Shown here in pieces: positions 25,721 to 33,523 of a stretch of 64,000 bases of DNA. A program made the translations under genes and the position numbers. Where the stretch lies: the NCBI RefSeq assembly GCF_900114635.1, contig NZ_FOTQ01000001.1:1364001-1428000 (forward strand), given 5' to 3'. Below the pieces are notes generated by a model. That model was not told the DNA's origin and made no database searches. It saw nothing but the letters and a program-made list of their open reading frames with translations. Origin of the DNA: Shimia aestuarii. Its GTDB lineage: Bacteria > Pseudomonadota > Alphaproteobacteria > Rhodobacterales > Rhodobacteraceae. Numbering within the stretch: position 1 is the first letter of the stretch; each line of letters opens with the position of its first letter.

Positions 25721-26073
25721 GATGCAGCGCTCTGTTCAGCGGGGTGGCGTCGGAAAACCGGCTCCACCGGTTCTTGCGCGGGCGGCGATTCCGGCAGATC
25801 GTGCATCGACGCGACCAACAGTTCGAGACGTTTCGCAACATCCTCGGCGCGCCCGGTCAGATCATCGAGAGTTTCCGTCGATTCGCCCGCCGTTTTCTGC
25901 GCCGCCTGCAACGTGCGGGTCAGATCGTCGACCTGTGCAGACAGCACCGCCACGGCCCCACCGACCCCGGTCTCAAGGTCATTGAACCGAGACAGACGCC
26001 GGGCAAGAACAAAGCAATAAAGGCCTGCCCCCAATGCGCCGGCCACCAGCAGGATATCCGCAATCAAATCCAT
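25717..26073 (-). CDS. Small membrane-anchored coiled-coil protein, DUF6468-like
   Basis: Protein of 118 residues with one N-terminal transmembrane helix (about 4-24: IADILLVAGALGAGLYCFVL) followed by a helical region with heptads (VAVLSAQVDDLTRTLQAAQK, DVAKRLELLVASMHDL) and a Pro-rich tail. Short proteins of this build recur beside fliL and motA in Rhodobacterales flagellar clusters and I believe they belong to DUF6468, though I could not verify this. Its coiled coil lies on the cytoplasmic or periplasmic side depending on topology; positive residues after the helix (ARRLSR) favour the cytoplasm. It is 11 nt downstream of fliL and overlaps the MotE-like gene. Confidence 0.6.
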   Translation of the reverse strand: MDLIADILLVAGALGAGLYCFVLARRLSRFNDLETGVGGAVAVLSAQVDDLTRTLQAAQKTAGESTETLDDLTGRAEDVAKRLELLVASMHDLPESPPAQEPVEPVFRRHPAEQSAAS

Positions 26074-26084
26074 CTCACATCCTC

Positions 26085-26573
26085 TCAGTTCAGCACAAAT
26101 TCCATGATCAAGAGATCGCGCACCCTGCCCTGACCGGTCACGATCTGCGCCCTGCGGAGCATCTGTGCCCGCAAACGAACCAGCGCGTCAGGAGCCTCAA
26201 TGTCCGCAGGTGACAACGCGCGCAGATAACTGTTCAAGACATCAACGATGCGGGGCAGAATGTGTTCGACATCGCTTGCGTATTCACCCGGCACTTCCAG
26301 TTGCGCTCGAAACCGCAGGTGGCTGCTTCCCCCATCAACAAGTGACACCACGATCGGGTCGAGTGGCACAAAGACGACGTCGGGCAAGGGTTCTTCGGAT
26401 GCGGTTTGATGCATCTCTTCTTGGGGGTGAGAAGCAGCTCCGAACAGCAATCCGGATTGCGCCGCGTAGAACCCGCCGCCGCCGCCGGCAAGTGCAAGTA
26501 CAAGCCCGATGATCATGGGCAGTCGCGAAGACTTTGCCGCAGGCGGTTCCTCGATTTCAGTCGTGTCGGTCAT
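26085..26573 (-). CDS. fliL: Flagellar basal-body-associated protein FliL
   Basis: Stator-associated membrane protein of 162 residues: short acidic cytoplasmic N terminus (TDTTEIEEPPAAK), one transmembrane helix with a Gly run (about 20-42) and a periplasmic domain with FVPLDPIVVSLVDGGSSHLRFRAQLEV and EHILPRIVDVLNSYLRALSPADIE, the classic FliL pattern, ending VRDLLIMEFVLN. It is the first gene of the long minus-strand motility and export operon and is divergent from fliF, sharing a CtrA-like site. Another FliL-like gene ends the rod operon. Confidence 0.93.
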   Translation of the reverse strand: MTDTTEIEEPPAAKSSRLPMIIGLVLALAGGGGGFYAAQSGLLFGAASHPQEEMHQTASEEPLPDVVFVPLDPIVVSLVDGGSSHLRFRAQLEVPGEYASDVEHILPRIVDVLNSYLRALSPADIEAPDALVRLRAQMLRRAQIVTGQGRVRDLLIMEFVLN

Positions 26574-26619
26574 CTCAGGGTCCGGTTTCTTGGTCCCCTT
26601 TTCTATAACCCCACAGAAA

Positions 26620-26634
26620 CTAACCGATTGTTAA
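26620..26634 (+). promoter_or_regulatory. CtrA-like box between fliL and fliF
   Basis: CTAA-N7-TTAA on the plus strand, which reads TTAA-N7-TTAG on the minus strand. One half is exact and the other has one substitution. It lies 47 nt before the fliL start and 63 nt before the fliF start, in the 123-bp divergent gap, so it could drive both the MS-ring operon and the motility/export operon. Confidence 0.6.
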
Positions 26635-26696
26635 GGCTGATCGGAGAAAGATGCCCATGCAGCCAGGCAGAACGTCTGGCGTGACGGAGGAATGTC

Positions 26697-28301
26697 TTGC
26701 AACAGCTTCTGAGCATCTGGTCCGCGATGGACACGCGCCGCAAAGCCATTGTGATCGTGGCGACCCTTGCCATGTTTGCAACCGTTCTCGCGCTCGGGCG
26801 CATGGCGACTCGCCCCGGCATGTCTCTTTTGTATAGCGGCCTGGAAAGCGGTGCCGCGGGCGAGGTCGTGCGTTCGCTGGAGCAAAGAGGCGCCGTTTTC
26901 GACGTGCGCGGTGGCGCCATTTATGTCGAATCGTCCGCCCGTGACGAGCTTCGCATGACGCTGGCCAGCGAAGGTTTGCCCGCCAATACAACACAGGGCT
27001 ATGAGCTGCTCGATTCGTTGTCCGGGTTTGGCACCACGTCCCAGATGTTCGACGCCGCCTATTGGCGTGCAAAAGAAGGTGAGTTGGCCCGCACGATCGT
27101 TGGAAGCCCCTTGATCAGCTCGGCACGGGTTCACATCGCCCATGCCGGGTCCAACCCGTTTCAAAGACGGCTGCAACCCACAGCATCCGTAACCATCACG
27201 TCGACCGGCGGTGGCCTGCCCCCTCGTCAGGCTCAAGCATTGAAGTTTCTGGTGGCATCGGCCGTTGCGGGTCTTTCTCCGGATGATGTCGCCGTCATCG
27301 ACGGTGCAAACGGTCTGGTCGGTGCCACGGATGACGCCGCCCCCCATGCCCAGGATAATCGCGCGGAAAACTTGCGGCAGTCCGTGCAACGTCTTTTGGA
27401 GGCGCGCGTAGGTATGGGAAATGCCGTGGTCGAAGTGAGCGTGGAAACAGTCAATGAAAGTGAATCGATCAAGGAACGCATCTTTGATCCAACGGGCCGG
27501 GTTGCCATCAGTACAGACACCGAGGAACGCAATACCGATTCTACGAACGCTACGTCAGGTCAGGTCACGGTGGCGTCGAACCTGCCAGACGGGGATGCAG
27601 CCCAGAATCCCGGCTCGTCCAACAAGAACAGTGAAACGCGTGAGCGCGTGAACTATGAGGTGTCCGAAACCCAACGAGAGGTCACGCGTGAACCCGGCGC
27701 CATCCGTCGCCTGACCGTTGCCGTTCTTGTTAACGGGAGCGCTGTGGCGCAGGAAAACGGCGAAACCGCCCTGTCGCCCCGGTCCGACGAAGAGCTGGGC
27801 GCGTTGAAAGAGCTGGTCGCATCCGCCGTCGGATTCGATGAAGCCCGGGGCGACGTCATCACGCTCAAATCCATGCTGTTTCAACCAATCGAACCGATGG
27901 GTTCCGCCGCAAGTACCTCTCTGATTGGCGGTTTGACCCTTGATGCCATGTCGTTGCTGCAGATGGCCATCCTTGCCGTTGTAGCGATTGTGCTGGGCAT
28001 GTTTGTCGTACGTCCGATCCTGACGCGGTCGACCGGGGAGCTACCGGCACCCATGCCGCCCGCGCGTCTTGTCGAGGCACGCCCCGGTGAAATGCCGACA
28101 GACGCTCAGGTGCTCACAGGTGAAATTGACGAACCGTTGGGAGGAGATGCTCTCGGTGCCGATAAGTCGCTTTCGCTGCCGGGGGCCGAAACGAGCCAGA
28201 CTGACGCGGTGGAGCGGCTGCGCGCCCTGATCAGCGACCGACAGGCGGAAACCGTTGAAATCCTGAGAAATTGGCTCGAAGACAAAGAGGAGCGCGCGTG
28301 A
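26697..28301 (+). CDS. fliF: Flagellar MS-ring protein FliF
   Basis: MS-ring subunit, 534 residues with transmembrane helices near 16-36 and 420-442. Conserved parts are SLLYSGLESGAAGEVVRSLE, YWRAKEGELARTIVGSPLIS and the RVHIAHAG motif. The C-terminal tail ERLRALISDRQAETVEILRNW is a typical FliG-binding motif. The gene starts with TTG at 26697: GGAGG lies six nt upstream and no ATG fits the family N terminus. It is followed by fliH with a one-base overlap. fliG, which often follows fliF, is missing here. Confidence 0.96.
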   Translation: MQQLLSIWSAMDTRRKAIVIVATLAMFATVLALGRMATRPGMSLLYSGLESGAAGEVVRSLEQRGAVFDVRGGAIYVESSARDELRMTLASEGLPANTTQGYELLDSLSGFGTTSQMFDAAYWRAKEGELARTIVGSPLISSARVHIAHAGSNPFQRRLQPTASVTITSTGGGLPPRQAQALKFLVASAVAGLSPDDVAVIDGANGLVGATDDAAPHAQDNRAENLRQSVQRLLEARVGMGNAVVEVSVETVNESESIKERIFDPTGRVAISTDTEERNTDSTNATSGQVTVASNLPDGDAAQNPGSSNKNSETRERVNYEVSETQREVTREPGAIRRLTVAVLVNGSAVAQENGETALSPRSDEELGALKELVASAVGFDEARGDVITLKSMLFQPIEPMGSAASTSLIGGLTLDAMSLLQMAILAVVAIVLGMFVVRPILTRSTGELPAPMPPARLVEARPGEMPTDAQVLTGEIDEPLGGDALGADKSLSLPGAETSQTDAVERLRALISDRQAETVEILRNWLEDKEERA

Positions 28302-28897
28302 TGTCGATTGCTCATCTCCTGGAAGACTTTGGCGTCGTGACTTCCTCCGGCATGCCATCTGGACAATCGGTACCTGCCAATGATGCCGACCTGCTCGACA
28401 GTTTCGAACAGGGATACAAGGCCGGGTGGGAAGATGCCATTCGCGCCAAATCCGAGGAACGCGCCGGCATTTCCGCCGACTTCGCACGCAATCTGCAGGA
28501 TCTCGGCTTCACCTATCACGAGGCGCGCGAAGCCGTCGTTGCCGAGCTAGCGCCGGTGGTGGAGCAGGCGGTGATGTCGGTATTGCCGGACATGTCGCGA
28601 CAGGCGATCGGCCTCCAGGTGCTGGAGCAACTGAACGCGATTACGCGCGATCACAGCGGCGTGCCGGTGTTGATCACCACGTCCCCGGAAAACTACGAAG
28701 CTGTTTCCGAGCTGTTGCCGGACAAGGTGGACTTTCCCGTCGATGTCGTGCGCGACGCCGGATTGAGCGAAGGCCAGGTGCGGTTTCAGTTCGGTCAAAG
28801 CGAGCGGCAGATCGACATGGACGAGGTGCTCTCAATCGTATCGCGTGCCTTTGCCGGTTTCACTCATCAATCCAAGAAGGAGATCACTCATGGCTGA
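28301..28897 (+). CDS. fliH: Flagellar export ATPase regulator FliH-like
   Basis: Cytoplasmic protein of 198 residues in the fliH position. The middle region is a helix with GYKAGWEDAI, recalling the GxxxG-type stalk of FliH, and the C-terminal half (AVVAELAPVVEQAVMSVLP, GVPVLITTSPENYEAVSELL) resembles the FliH/YscL stator-like domain that dimerises and binds FliI and FliN. Divergent at the N terminus, as FliH proteins usually are. Its ATG is one base inside the fliF stop; fliN starts 8 nt before it ends. fliI is 16 kb away. Confidence 0.8.
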   Translation: MSIAHLLEDFGVVTSSGMPSGQSVPANDADLLDSFEQGYKAGWEDAIRAKSEERAGISADFARNLQDLGFTYHEAREAVVAELAPVVEQAVMSVLPDMSRQAIGLQVLEQLNAITRDHSGVPVLITTSPENYEAVSELLPDKVDFPVDVVRDAGLSEGQVRFQFGQSERQIDMDEVLSIVSRAFAGFTHQSKKEITHG

Positions 28898-29162
28898 CCC
28901 AGAGAAGAAAAGCCTTTTCAAATCCGTGCCGGTCGAAGTCATCGTTTCGGTCGGTAAAGCTCGGCCTTTGATCGGCGATCTTCTGGATCTTTCGGAAAAC
29001 GCGGTTCTGCCACTCGACAAACGCGTCGAAGACCCTGTCGAACTCTACATCGGGGACCGCCTGATCGCGCGAGGTGAACTTGAGGAGCTCGAAGGTGCAC
29101 AGAAAGGTCTGCTTGCAGTCAGATTGACGGAACTCGCAGAGATCGGGACCGGATTGGGATGA
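28890..29162 (+). CDS. fliN: Flagellar motor switch protein FliN
   Basis: C-ring subunit of 90 residues. The SpoA domain fills the protein: KSVPVEVIVSVGKARPLIGD, LDLSENAVLPLDKRVEDPVE and LYIGDRLIARGELEELEG are standard FliN features. The ATG at 28890 has AAGGAGATC upstream; an in-frame start at 28845 lies in fliH and is rejected. fliM is not in the window. It overlaps fliP by 4 nt. Confidence 0.94.
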   Translation: MADPEKKSLFKSVPVEVIVSVGKARPLIGDLLDLSENAVLPLDKRVEDPVELYIGDRLIARGELEELEGAQKGLLAVRLTELAEIGTGLG

Positions 29163-29899
29163 CCCGGACCCAGATTGGCATCTGCTTTGTTGCGGGTTTG
29201 GGCGTCGGCGTCCTTCCTGATCTCGCGCTTGCGCAGGATGTGACCGTGGCCTTGGGCGATTCTGGTTCTCTGACGGCACGCAGCATACAGATTTTCCTGC
29301 TCATCACGGTGCTCAGCCTGGCTCCGGGCATCGCCATCATGGTCACGTGTTTCCCCTTCATCGTGACTGTTTTGTCCATCCTCAGGCAAGCTTTGGGGCT
29401 GCAGCAATCCCCGCCGAACATGTTGATCATCAGTCTGGCGTTGTTTTTGACCTATTTCGTAATGGAACCCGTGTTTTCCAAAGCGTGGATCGACGGTATC
29501 GCCCCCCTGATGAACGAAGAAATCGACGTTGAAACCGCATTCTCCAGAACGCTGGAACCGTTCCGAGGATTCATGGCAGCCCGCCTTGACCCGGAAACCT
29601 ATCAGGCCATGGCCGAGCTGCGCCCCAACGCACCCTCGACAGCCCCGACATCAGACTCACCCTTGTCGGTTCTCGTACCGAGCTTCCTGCTCTCGGAAAT
29701 GGCCCGCGCTTTCCAGATCGGTTTCCTGATCTTTCTGCCCTTTTTGATCATTGATCTGGTCGTTGCCGCGATCCTGATGTCGATGGGGATGATGATGGTG
29801 CCGCCAGCCATCGTGTCCCTGCCTTTCAAGCTTTCCTTTTTTGTTATCGCGGATGGCTGGAGCCTTATCGCTGGCAGTCTGGTTCGCAGCTATTTCTGA
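29159..29899 (+). CDS. fliP: Flagellar export gate subunit FliP
   Basis: Export-gate membrane subunit, 246 residues with an N-terminal signal-like segment (about 1-24, ending ALA) and four further membrane helices. The FliP signatures LSLAPGIAIMVTCFPFIVTV, RQALGLQQSPPNMLIISLAL and FLIFLPFLIIDLVVAAILMS with GMMMVPPAIVSLPFKL are intact. fliO is absent, as in many alphaproteobacteria. It ends the fliF operon; its stop codon lies in a hairpin shared with the converging flgI gene. Confidence 0.96.
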   Translation: MTRTQIGICFVAGLGVGVLPDLALAQDVTVALGDSGSLTARSIQIFLLITVLSLAPGIAIMVTCFPFIVTVLSILRQALGLQQSPPNMLIISLALFLTYFVMEPVFSKAWIDGIAPLMNEEIDVETAFSRTLEPFRGFMAARLDPETYQAMAELRPNAPSTAPTSDSPLSVLVPSFLLSEMARAFQIGFLIFLPFLIIDLVVAAILMSMGMMMVPPAIVSLPFKLSFFVIADGWSLIAGSLVRSYF

Positions 29900-29920
29900 A
29901 GGGGCTTGCACCCTTCAGAA
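29894..29920. terminator. Hairpin between convergent fliP and flgI
   Basis: Perfect 10-bp inverted repeat TTCTGAAGGG (29894-29903) and CCCTTCAGAA (29911-29920) with a 7-nt loop. The left arm includes the fliP stop codon, and the flgI stop follows 9 nt later. No T-run is present on either strand. It probably acts as a bidirectional end for both operons. Confidence 0.65.
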
Positions 29921-29928
29921 CCGATACA

Positions 29929-31029
29929 TCAGCGAACGATGAACTCGGCATGCAAGGCGCCGGCGGCCTTGATGCTCTTGAGGATGTCGATCATGTCACG
30001 GGGCGCGACCCCGAGAGCGTTCAAGCCGGCAACAACTTCGCTCAGCGACGTTCCGCCCGGCACTTCGGCAAGACCAACTCCCGGCTCTTCCTCGATCTCT
30101 GCATTCGTGCGTGGCACCACCACGGTACGCCCGTTGGCGAACGGGTTCGGCTGGATCGCGATCGGTGTTTCCTGAACTCGTAGCGTCAGGTTGCCCTGGG
30201 ACACGGCCACACGTGAAATGCGCACATCGTCCCCCATGACGATGGTTCCAGAGCGTTGATCGACGACAACCCGTGCCTTTCGTTCCGGTTCAACGGCGAT
30301 ATTCTCGACCTTGCCCAGCGCATGCGCGGCCGAGATCTGACCACTGCGTGCAATGTCAAACTGCACCGTCCCTGCATCCAGCATCAGGGCCACCCGGCGC
30401 CCAAAACTTTTATTGATGGCTTGTTCAATCCGGCCCGCCGTCGTGAAATCCGGTTCTCGCAGCGCGAGACGCAGGTTGGTCAACGATGAAAAGTCAAAAT
30501 CGATCTCACGCTCGACCCGTGCCCCTGCCGGGATGACACCGGCCGTCGGAACTCCCTGGACGACCGCACCCGCATCGCCTTCGGCTGACGCGCCGCCAGC
30601 GATTACTGTGCCTTGAGCCACAGCATAAATTTCGCCATCGGCCGCGTTAAGCGGCGTCATGACCAACGTGCCCCCAAGAAGGCTTTTGGCGTCTCCGATC
30701 GCGGAAACGGTGACGTCGATCCGGCCCCCGGCGCGCGAAAATGGCGGAAGCGCCGCTGTAACAAAAACCGCCGCCACGTTCTTGGGCCGCAGCTGTTCGC
30801 CGGTGACGTTGACGCCAAGCCTTTCGAGGATATTCGACATGATTTCCTCGGTAAAAGGCGCGTTTCGAAGACCGTCGCCCGTGCCATTCAAACCAACGAC
30901 AAGACCATAGCCGACCAAATCATTGCCTCGAACACCCTCGAACTCGACAAGGTCCTTGATCCGGATCGGGCTCGCGACCGAAAACGTTGGAAGCATCAGG
31001 CAGAGCAGCGCCATCTTGAAAAACCGCAT
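29929..31029 (-). CDS. flgI: Flagellar P-ring protein FlgI
   Basis: Periplasmic P-ring subunit, 366 residues with a signal peptide (about 1-19, cleaved after SVAS). Core family sequences include IKDLVEFEGVRGNDLVGYGL, VVGLNGTGDGLRNAPFTEEI, KNVAAVFVTAALPPFSR, GGTLVMTPLNAADGEIYAVAQ and the C-terminal GTSLSEVVAGLNALGVAPRD. The ATG at 31029 has GAGGTG upstream; a GTG nine bases earlier overlaps the flgL stop and is less likely. It is the last gene of the flgE-flgK-flgL-flgI operon. Its chaperone gene flgA lies in the rod operon. Confidence 0.97.
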   Translation of the reverse strand: MRFFKMALLCLMLPTFSVASPIRIKDLVEFEGVRGNDLVGYGLVVGLNGTGDGLRNAPFTEEIMSNILERLGVNVTGEQLRPKNVAAVFVTAALPPFSRAGGRIDVTVSAIGDAKSLLGGTLVMTPLNAADGEIYAVAQGTVIAGGASAEGDAGAVVQGVPTAGVIPAGARVEREIDFDFSSLTNLRLALREPDFTTAGRIEQAINKSFGRRVALMLDAGTVQFDIARSGQISAAHALGKVENIAVEPERKARVVVDQRSGTIVMGDDVRISRVAVSQGNLTLRVQETPIAIQPNPFANGRTVVVPRTNAEIEEEPGVGLAEVPGGTSLSEVVAGLNALGVAPRDMIDILKSIKAAGALHAEFIVR

Positions 31030-31034
31030 GGCAA

Positions 31035-32045
31035 TCACCTCAGATAATCCATCAATGAAAGGCGCGAAAGCCGCGCGGTAACCGTGTACAATGTCTCAAG
31101 CTGCACCTGCGCGGCTTCGAGTTGCGTGGCGGTTTCAAAAGGGTCCGCCGCAGTCAGCGTGTTCCGGGTGATCTGAAGACTTGTTCGGCGCGCCGCGTTT
31201 TGTGTTTCGATATTCGCAATCCGTTCCTGCACGAACCCAAGATCACTCCGTATCCGGGTCAATCCTTCCTGCTGTGTCAGAAGACCCTCTCCTGCGACTT
31301 CGAGCAGCTGTTTCTTCTGGCTCAAATCGAGACTCAGCCCTGAATCACCAGCGAGCGCCGCAAGCGCGGTGTCGCGCAGCAAGGTACGCAGTTCCATGCT
31401 GTCCGCCGTGAGTTCGTGGCGGACCGTTTCATGCTCGCCGAGCTTGAAGGGTGCAAGGCTTTCGGCAGCACCCTGATAGCCCATCGATTCAAATCCATCG
31501 CCGGGCGCCATGAACCACTGATCGACCGTATTCACGATGTCAGAAACGGTAAGCGCACCAGTCAGGGCCGTGCTCAAATCGCTTAACATGGCGTCCGCCG
31601 CGGCAAGTGCCGCGCTTTGTGTGGCAGCGCCTGAAAACAAACCCCGCCCTGCGACCTGCGCGTTGAGGTTCGACACGATTGCGTCAAAGCTTTCTCGTGC
31701 CTTGCCGATGGTGCTGTTGATCGGCTCTTCCAAGCCTGCGGACATCACGGAGAGAAGCGACGTCCCGAGTGCCTGAGATTGGGTCTGGACCTGCTCAAGC
31801 ACATTCTGGACCGTGTCGGTGAACAAACGCGCATCCTTGAGCGCCATCGCATGCCCTTCCAGCAAGGTGAGCGTATGTTCGACGTCGCCAAGAACCGAAA
31901 AATCAGCGGAAACCGCACCGGCGATGTCGCTTTTCCTGCCGGATGCCAGCTCTTGGGTCAGAGTGGTCATCTGGGTTTTCAGAAATGTGTTTTGGCGGCG
32001 CATCATCAGATGCTGGGCAAGGTCGCCCACTTGAATAAAGCTCAT
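31035..32045 (-). CDS. flgL: Flagellar hook-filament junction protein FlgL
   Basis: Junction protein of 336 residues with flagellin-like ends: N-terminal MRRQNTFLKTQMTTLTQELA and SGRKSDIAG, C-terminal coil NAARRTSLQITRNTLTAADPFETATQLEAAQ (about residues 285-315) and a short tail. It is divergent from enterobacterial FlgL in the middle. It lies 3 nt after flgK and overlaps no gene; flgI follows 5 nt later. FlgN at 7357 is the presumed export chaperone. Confidence 0.88.
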   Translation of the reverse strand: MSFIQVGDLAQHLMMRRQNTFLKTQMTTLTQELASGRKSDIAGAVSADFSVLGDVEHTLTLLEGHAMALKDARLFTDTVQNVLEQVQTQSQALGTSLLSVMSAGLEEPINSTIGKARESFDAIVSNLNAQVAGRGLFSGAATQSAALAAADAMLSDLSTALTGALTVSDIVNTVDQWFMAPGDGFESMGYQGAAESLAPFKLGEHETVRHELTADSMELRTLLRDTALAALAGDSGLSLDLSQKKQLLEVAGEGLLTQQEGLTRIRSDLGFVQERIANIETQNAARRTSLQITRNTLTAADPFETATQLEAAQVQLETLYTVTARLSRLSLMDYLR

Positions 32046-32048
32046 GAT

Positions 32049-33494
32049 TTACAACCTCAGCAACTGACTCATCATTTCGTCAACGGTTTCGATCACCCGG
32101 GCGTTGGCTGCGTAGGCCTGTTCGATCAACATGAGCTGTTGCATCTCATGATCGCTATCCACGCCCTCGGAAAGCTCCGCCTCTTGCAAACCGAAGAGCC
32201 GATTGGCTGAAAAGCTCAGTTCCTCATCGCTCCTCACCCGGTTGGCTGCCACGGCAGAAAGCACCCTTTCCGAAAGCTGACCCATTGACAGGGCACCGCT
32301 TGAATGGCTTCCCGATCCGGGATTGCGCTTTTCCGCAAGGACATCTGACATCGCGTTCAGCAAAGTCGCATCCCCGGCCAGACCCGGACCCGTGGCACCA
32401 AGGCCTGCACGCAACCGCCAGGCTTCGTTGGCTCCGTCGGGATCGACCAATGCGTTGAGTGTCAATCTCCCTGACAGGCCAACCTCGTCGGCAGGATCAA
32501 AAGCACTTCCCTGATCGGCAAACAGGCCCGCCTGACCAGGCGCAAGGGTGGGGTCCACCCCCGAGGATTGAAACCGTTCAACGAGGCTTCGCGCGGCCGC
32601 GTCCAGCTCGGCTTGAGCTTGCGGCGTATGGGTGTCGCGAATGTCAAACTGCGCGGCCAAGGCCCCGCCTGCAAGGGCACCGACCCCGTCCAAGGCGACA
32701 TCCCCCACCGTCAACCCCGACAGAAGCCCGCCTTCGAGCGTCATATGGGGCAGGATTGTCGGAGTGGGTTCGAACCCGATTTCCGGCGCTTTCCCATCCA
32801 GAAGGATCGCCCCGCTTGTCGTGTAAAGCGCGACCCCGCCGCGATCGCGCGCGACGGACTTGATCGGAACCAAAACCGAGATTTCGTCAATCAGCTTCTG
32901 GCGGTCATCCTCGAGGGCCGATGTATCCCGGCCCTGATTGATGGCAGCGGAAATCTTCTGGTTCACCTCCTCGGTACGCGAAAGCAGGGTGTTCAGCCGT
33001 TCGACCATTGTGCCAATGGTCCGGTCGGCCTGTTCGCGGGAAGTTTTGATATCGGATGCAGCCGTGTTGAACGTGTTGACAAGCGCTGCGGCATCGCGCG
33101 CAACGGTTTGCAGGCGCGTCTGACTCTCGGGGGCGCCGGACGCACCGATGAGGCTGGATTGGAACGTCGCCAGCCTTCCGCTCAAGCTGCTGCTTTTGTC
33201 CGGAGTCCCCAAGTTCATTTCCAGCCGGTTGTAAAAATTGTTCAGCGCGCTCGCATTCCCAAACTCGGCATCCGCCAGGCGCCGCTCTGCCAGCAGAGCG
33301 GGATTGGAATGGCGCACAATGCCATTGACCAACACCCCACCAGAGGCCCGCAGGTTCTGTGAAGACAGGGAAATCTGCCGTCGCCCGTACCCTTCGGTCA
33401 TGGCGTTGGCCAGGTTCGAAGACACGATCTCGGCCGACCGCGCTGCCGCGGTCAGCCCGGAGAGGGCGTTGGAGAGGGCGCCTGAGATGCTCAT
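32049..33494 (-). CDS. flgK: Flagellar hook-associated protein FlgK
   Basis: Hook-filament junction protein, 481 residues. The N terminus has SGALSNALSGLTAAARSAEI and VSSNLANAMTEGYGRRQISL; the FlgK-specific coiled coil around residues 135-195 (REQADRTIGTMVERLNTLLS) and the C-terminal QLMLIEQAYAANARVIETVD helix confirm the assignment. The ATG follows GGAAAG. It is second in the flgE-flgK-flgL-flgI operon. At 481 residues it is a shorter form than the 545-residue enterobacterial protein. Confidence 0.94.
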   Translation of the reverse strand: MSISGALSNALSGLTAAARSAEIVSSNLANAMTEGYGRRQISLSSQNLRASGGVLVNGIVRHSNPALLAERRLADAEFGNASALNNFYNRLEMNLGTPDKSSSLSGRLATFQSSLIGASGAPESQTRLQTVARDAAALVNTFNTAASDIKTSREQADRTIGTMVERLNTLLSRTEEVNQKISAAINQGRDTSALEDDRQKLIDEISVLVPIKSVARDRGGVALYTTSGAILLDGKAPEIGFEPTPTILPHMTLEGGLLSGLTVGDVALDGVGALAGGALAAQFDIRDTHTPQAQAELDAAARSLVERFQSSGVDPTLAPGQAGLFADQGSAFDPADEVGLSGRLTLNALVDPDGANEAWRLRAGLGATGPGLAGDATLLNAMSDVLAEKRNPGSGSHSSGALSMGQLSERVLSAVAANRVRSDEELSFSANRLFGLQEAELSEGVDSDHEMQQLMLIEQAYAANARVIETVDEMMSQLLRL

Positions 33495-33523
33495 GGTTCA
33501 CACTTTCCGGCCGACGAGGGCCT

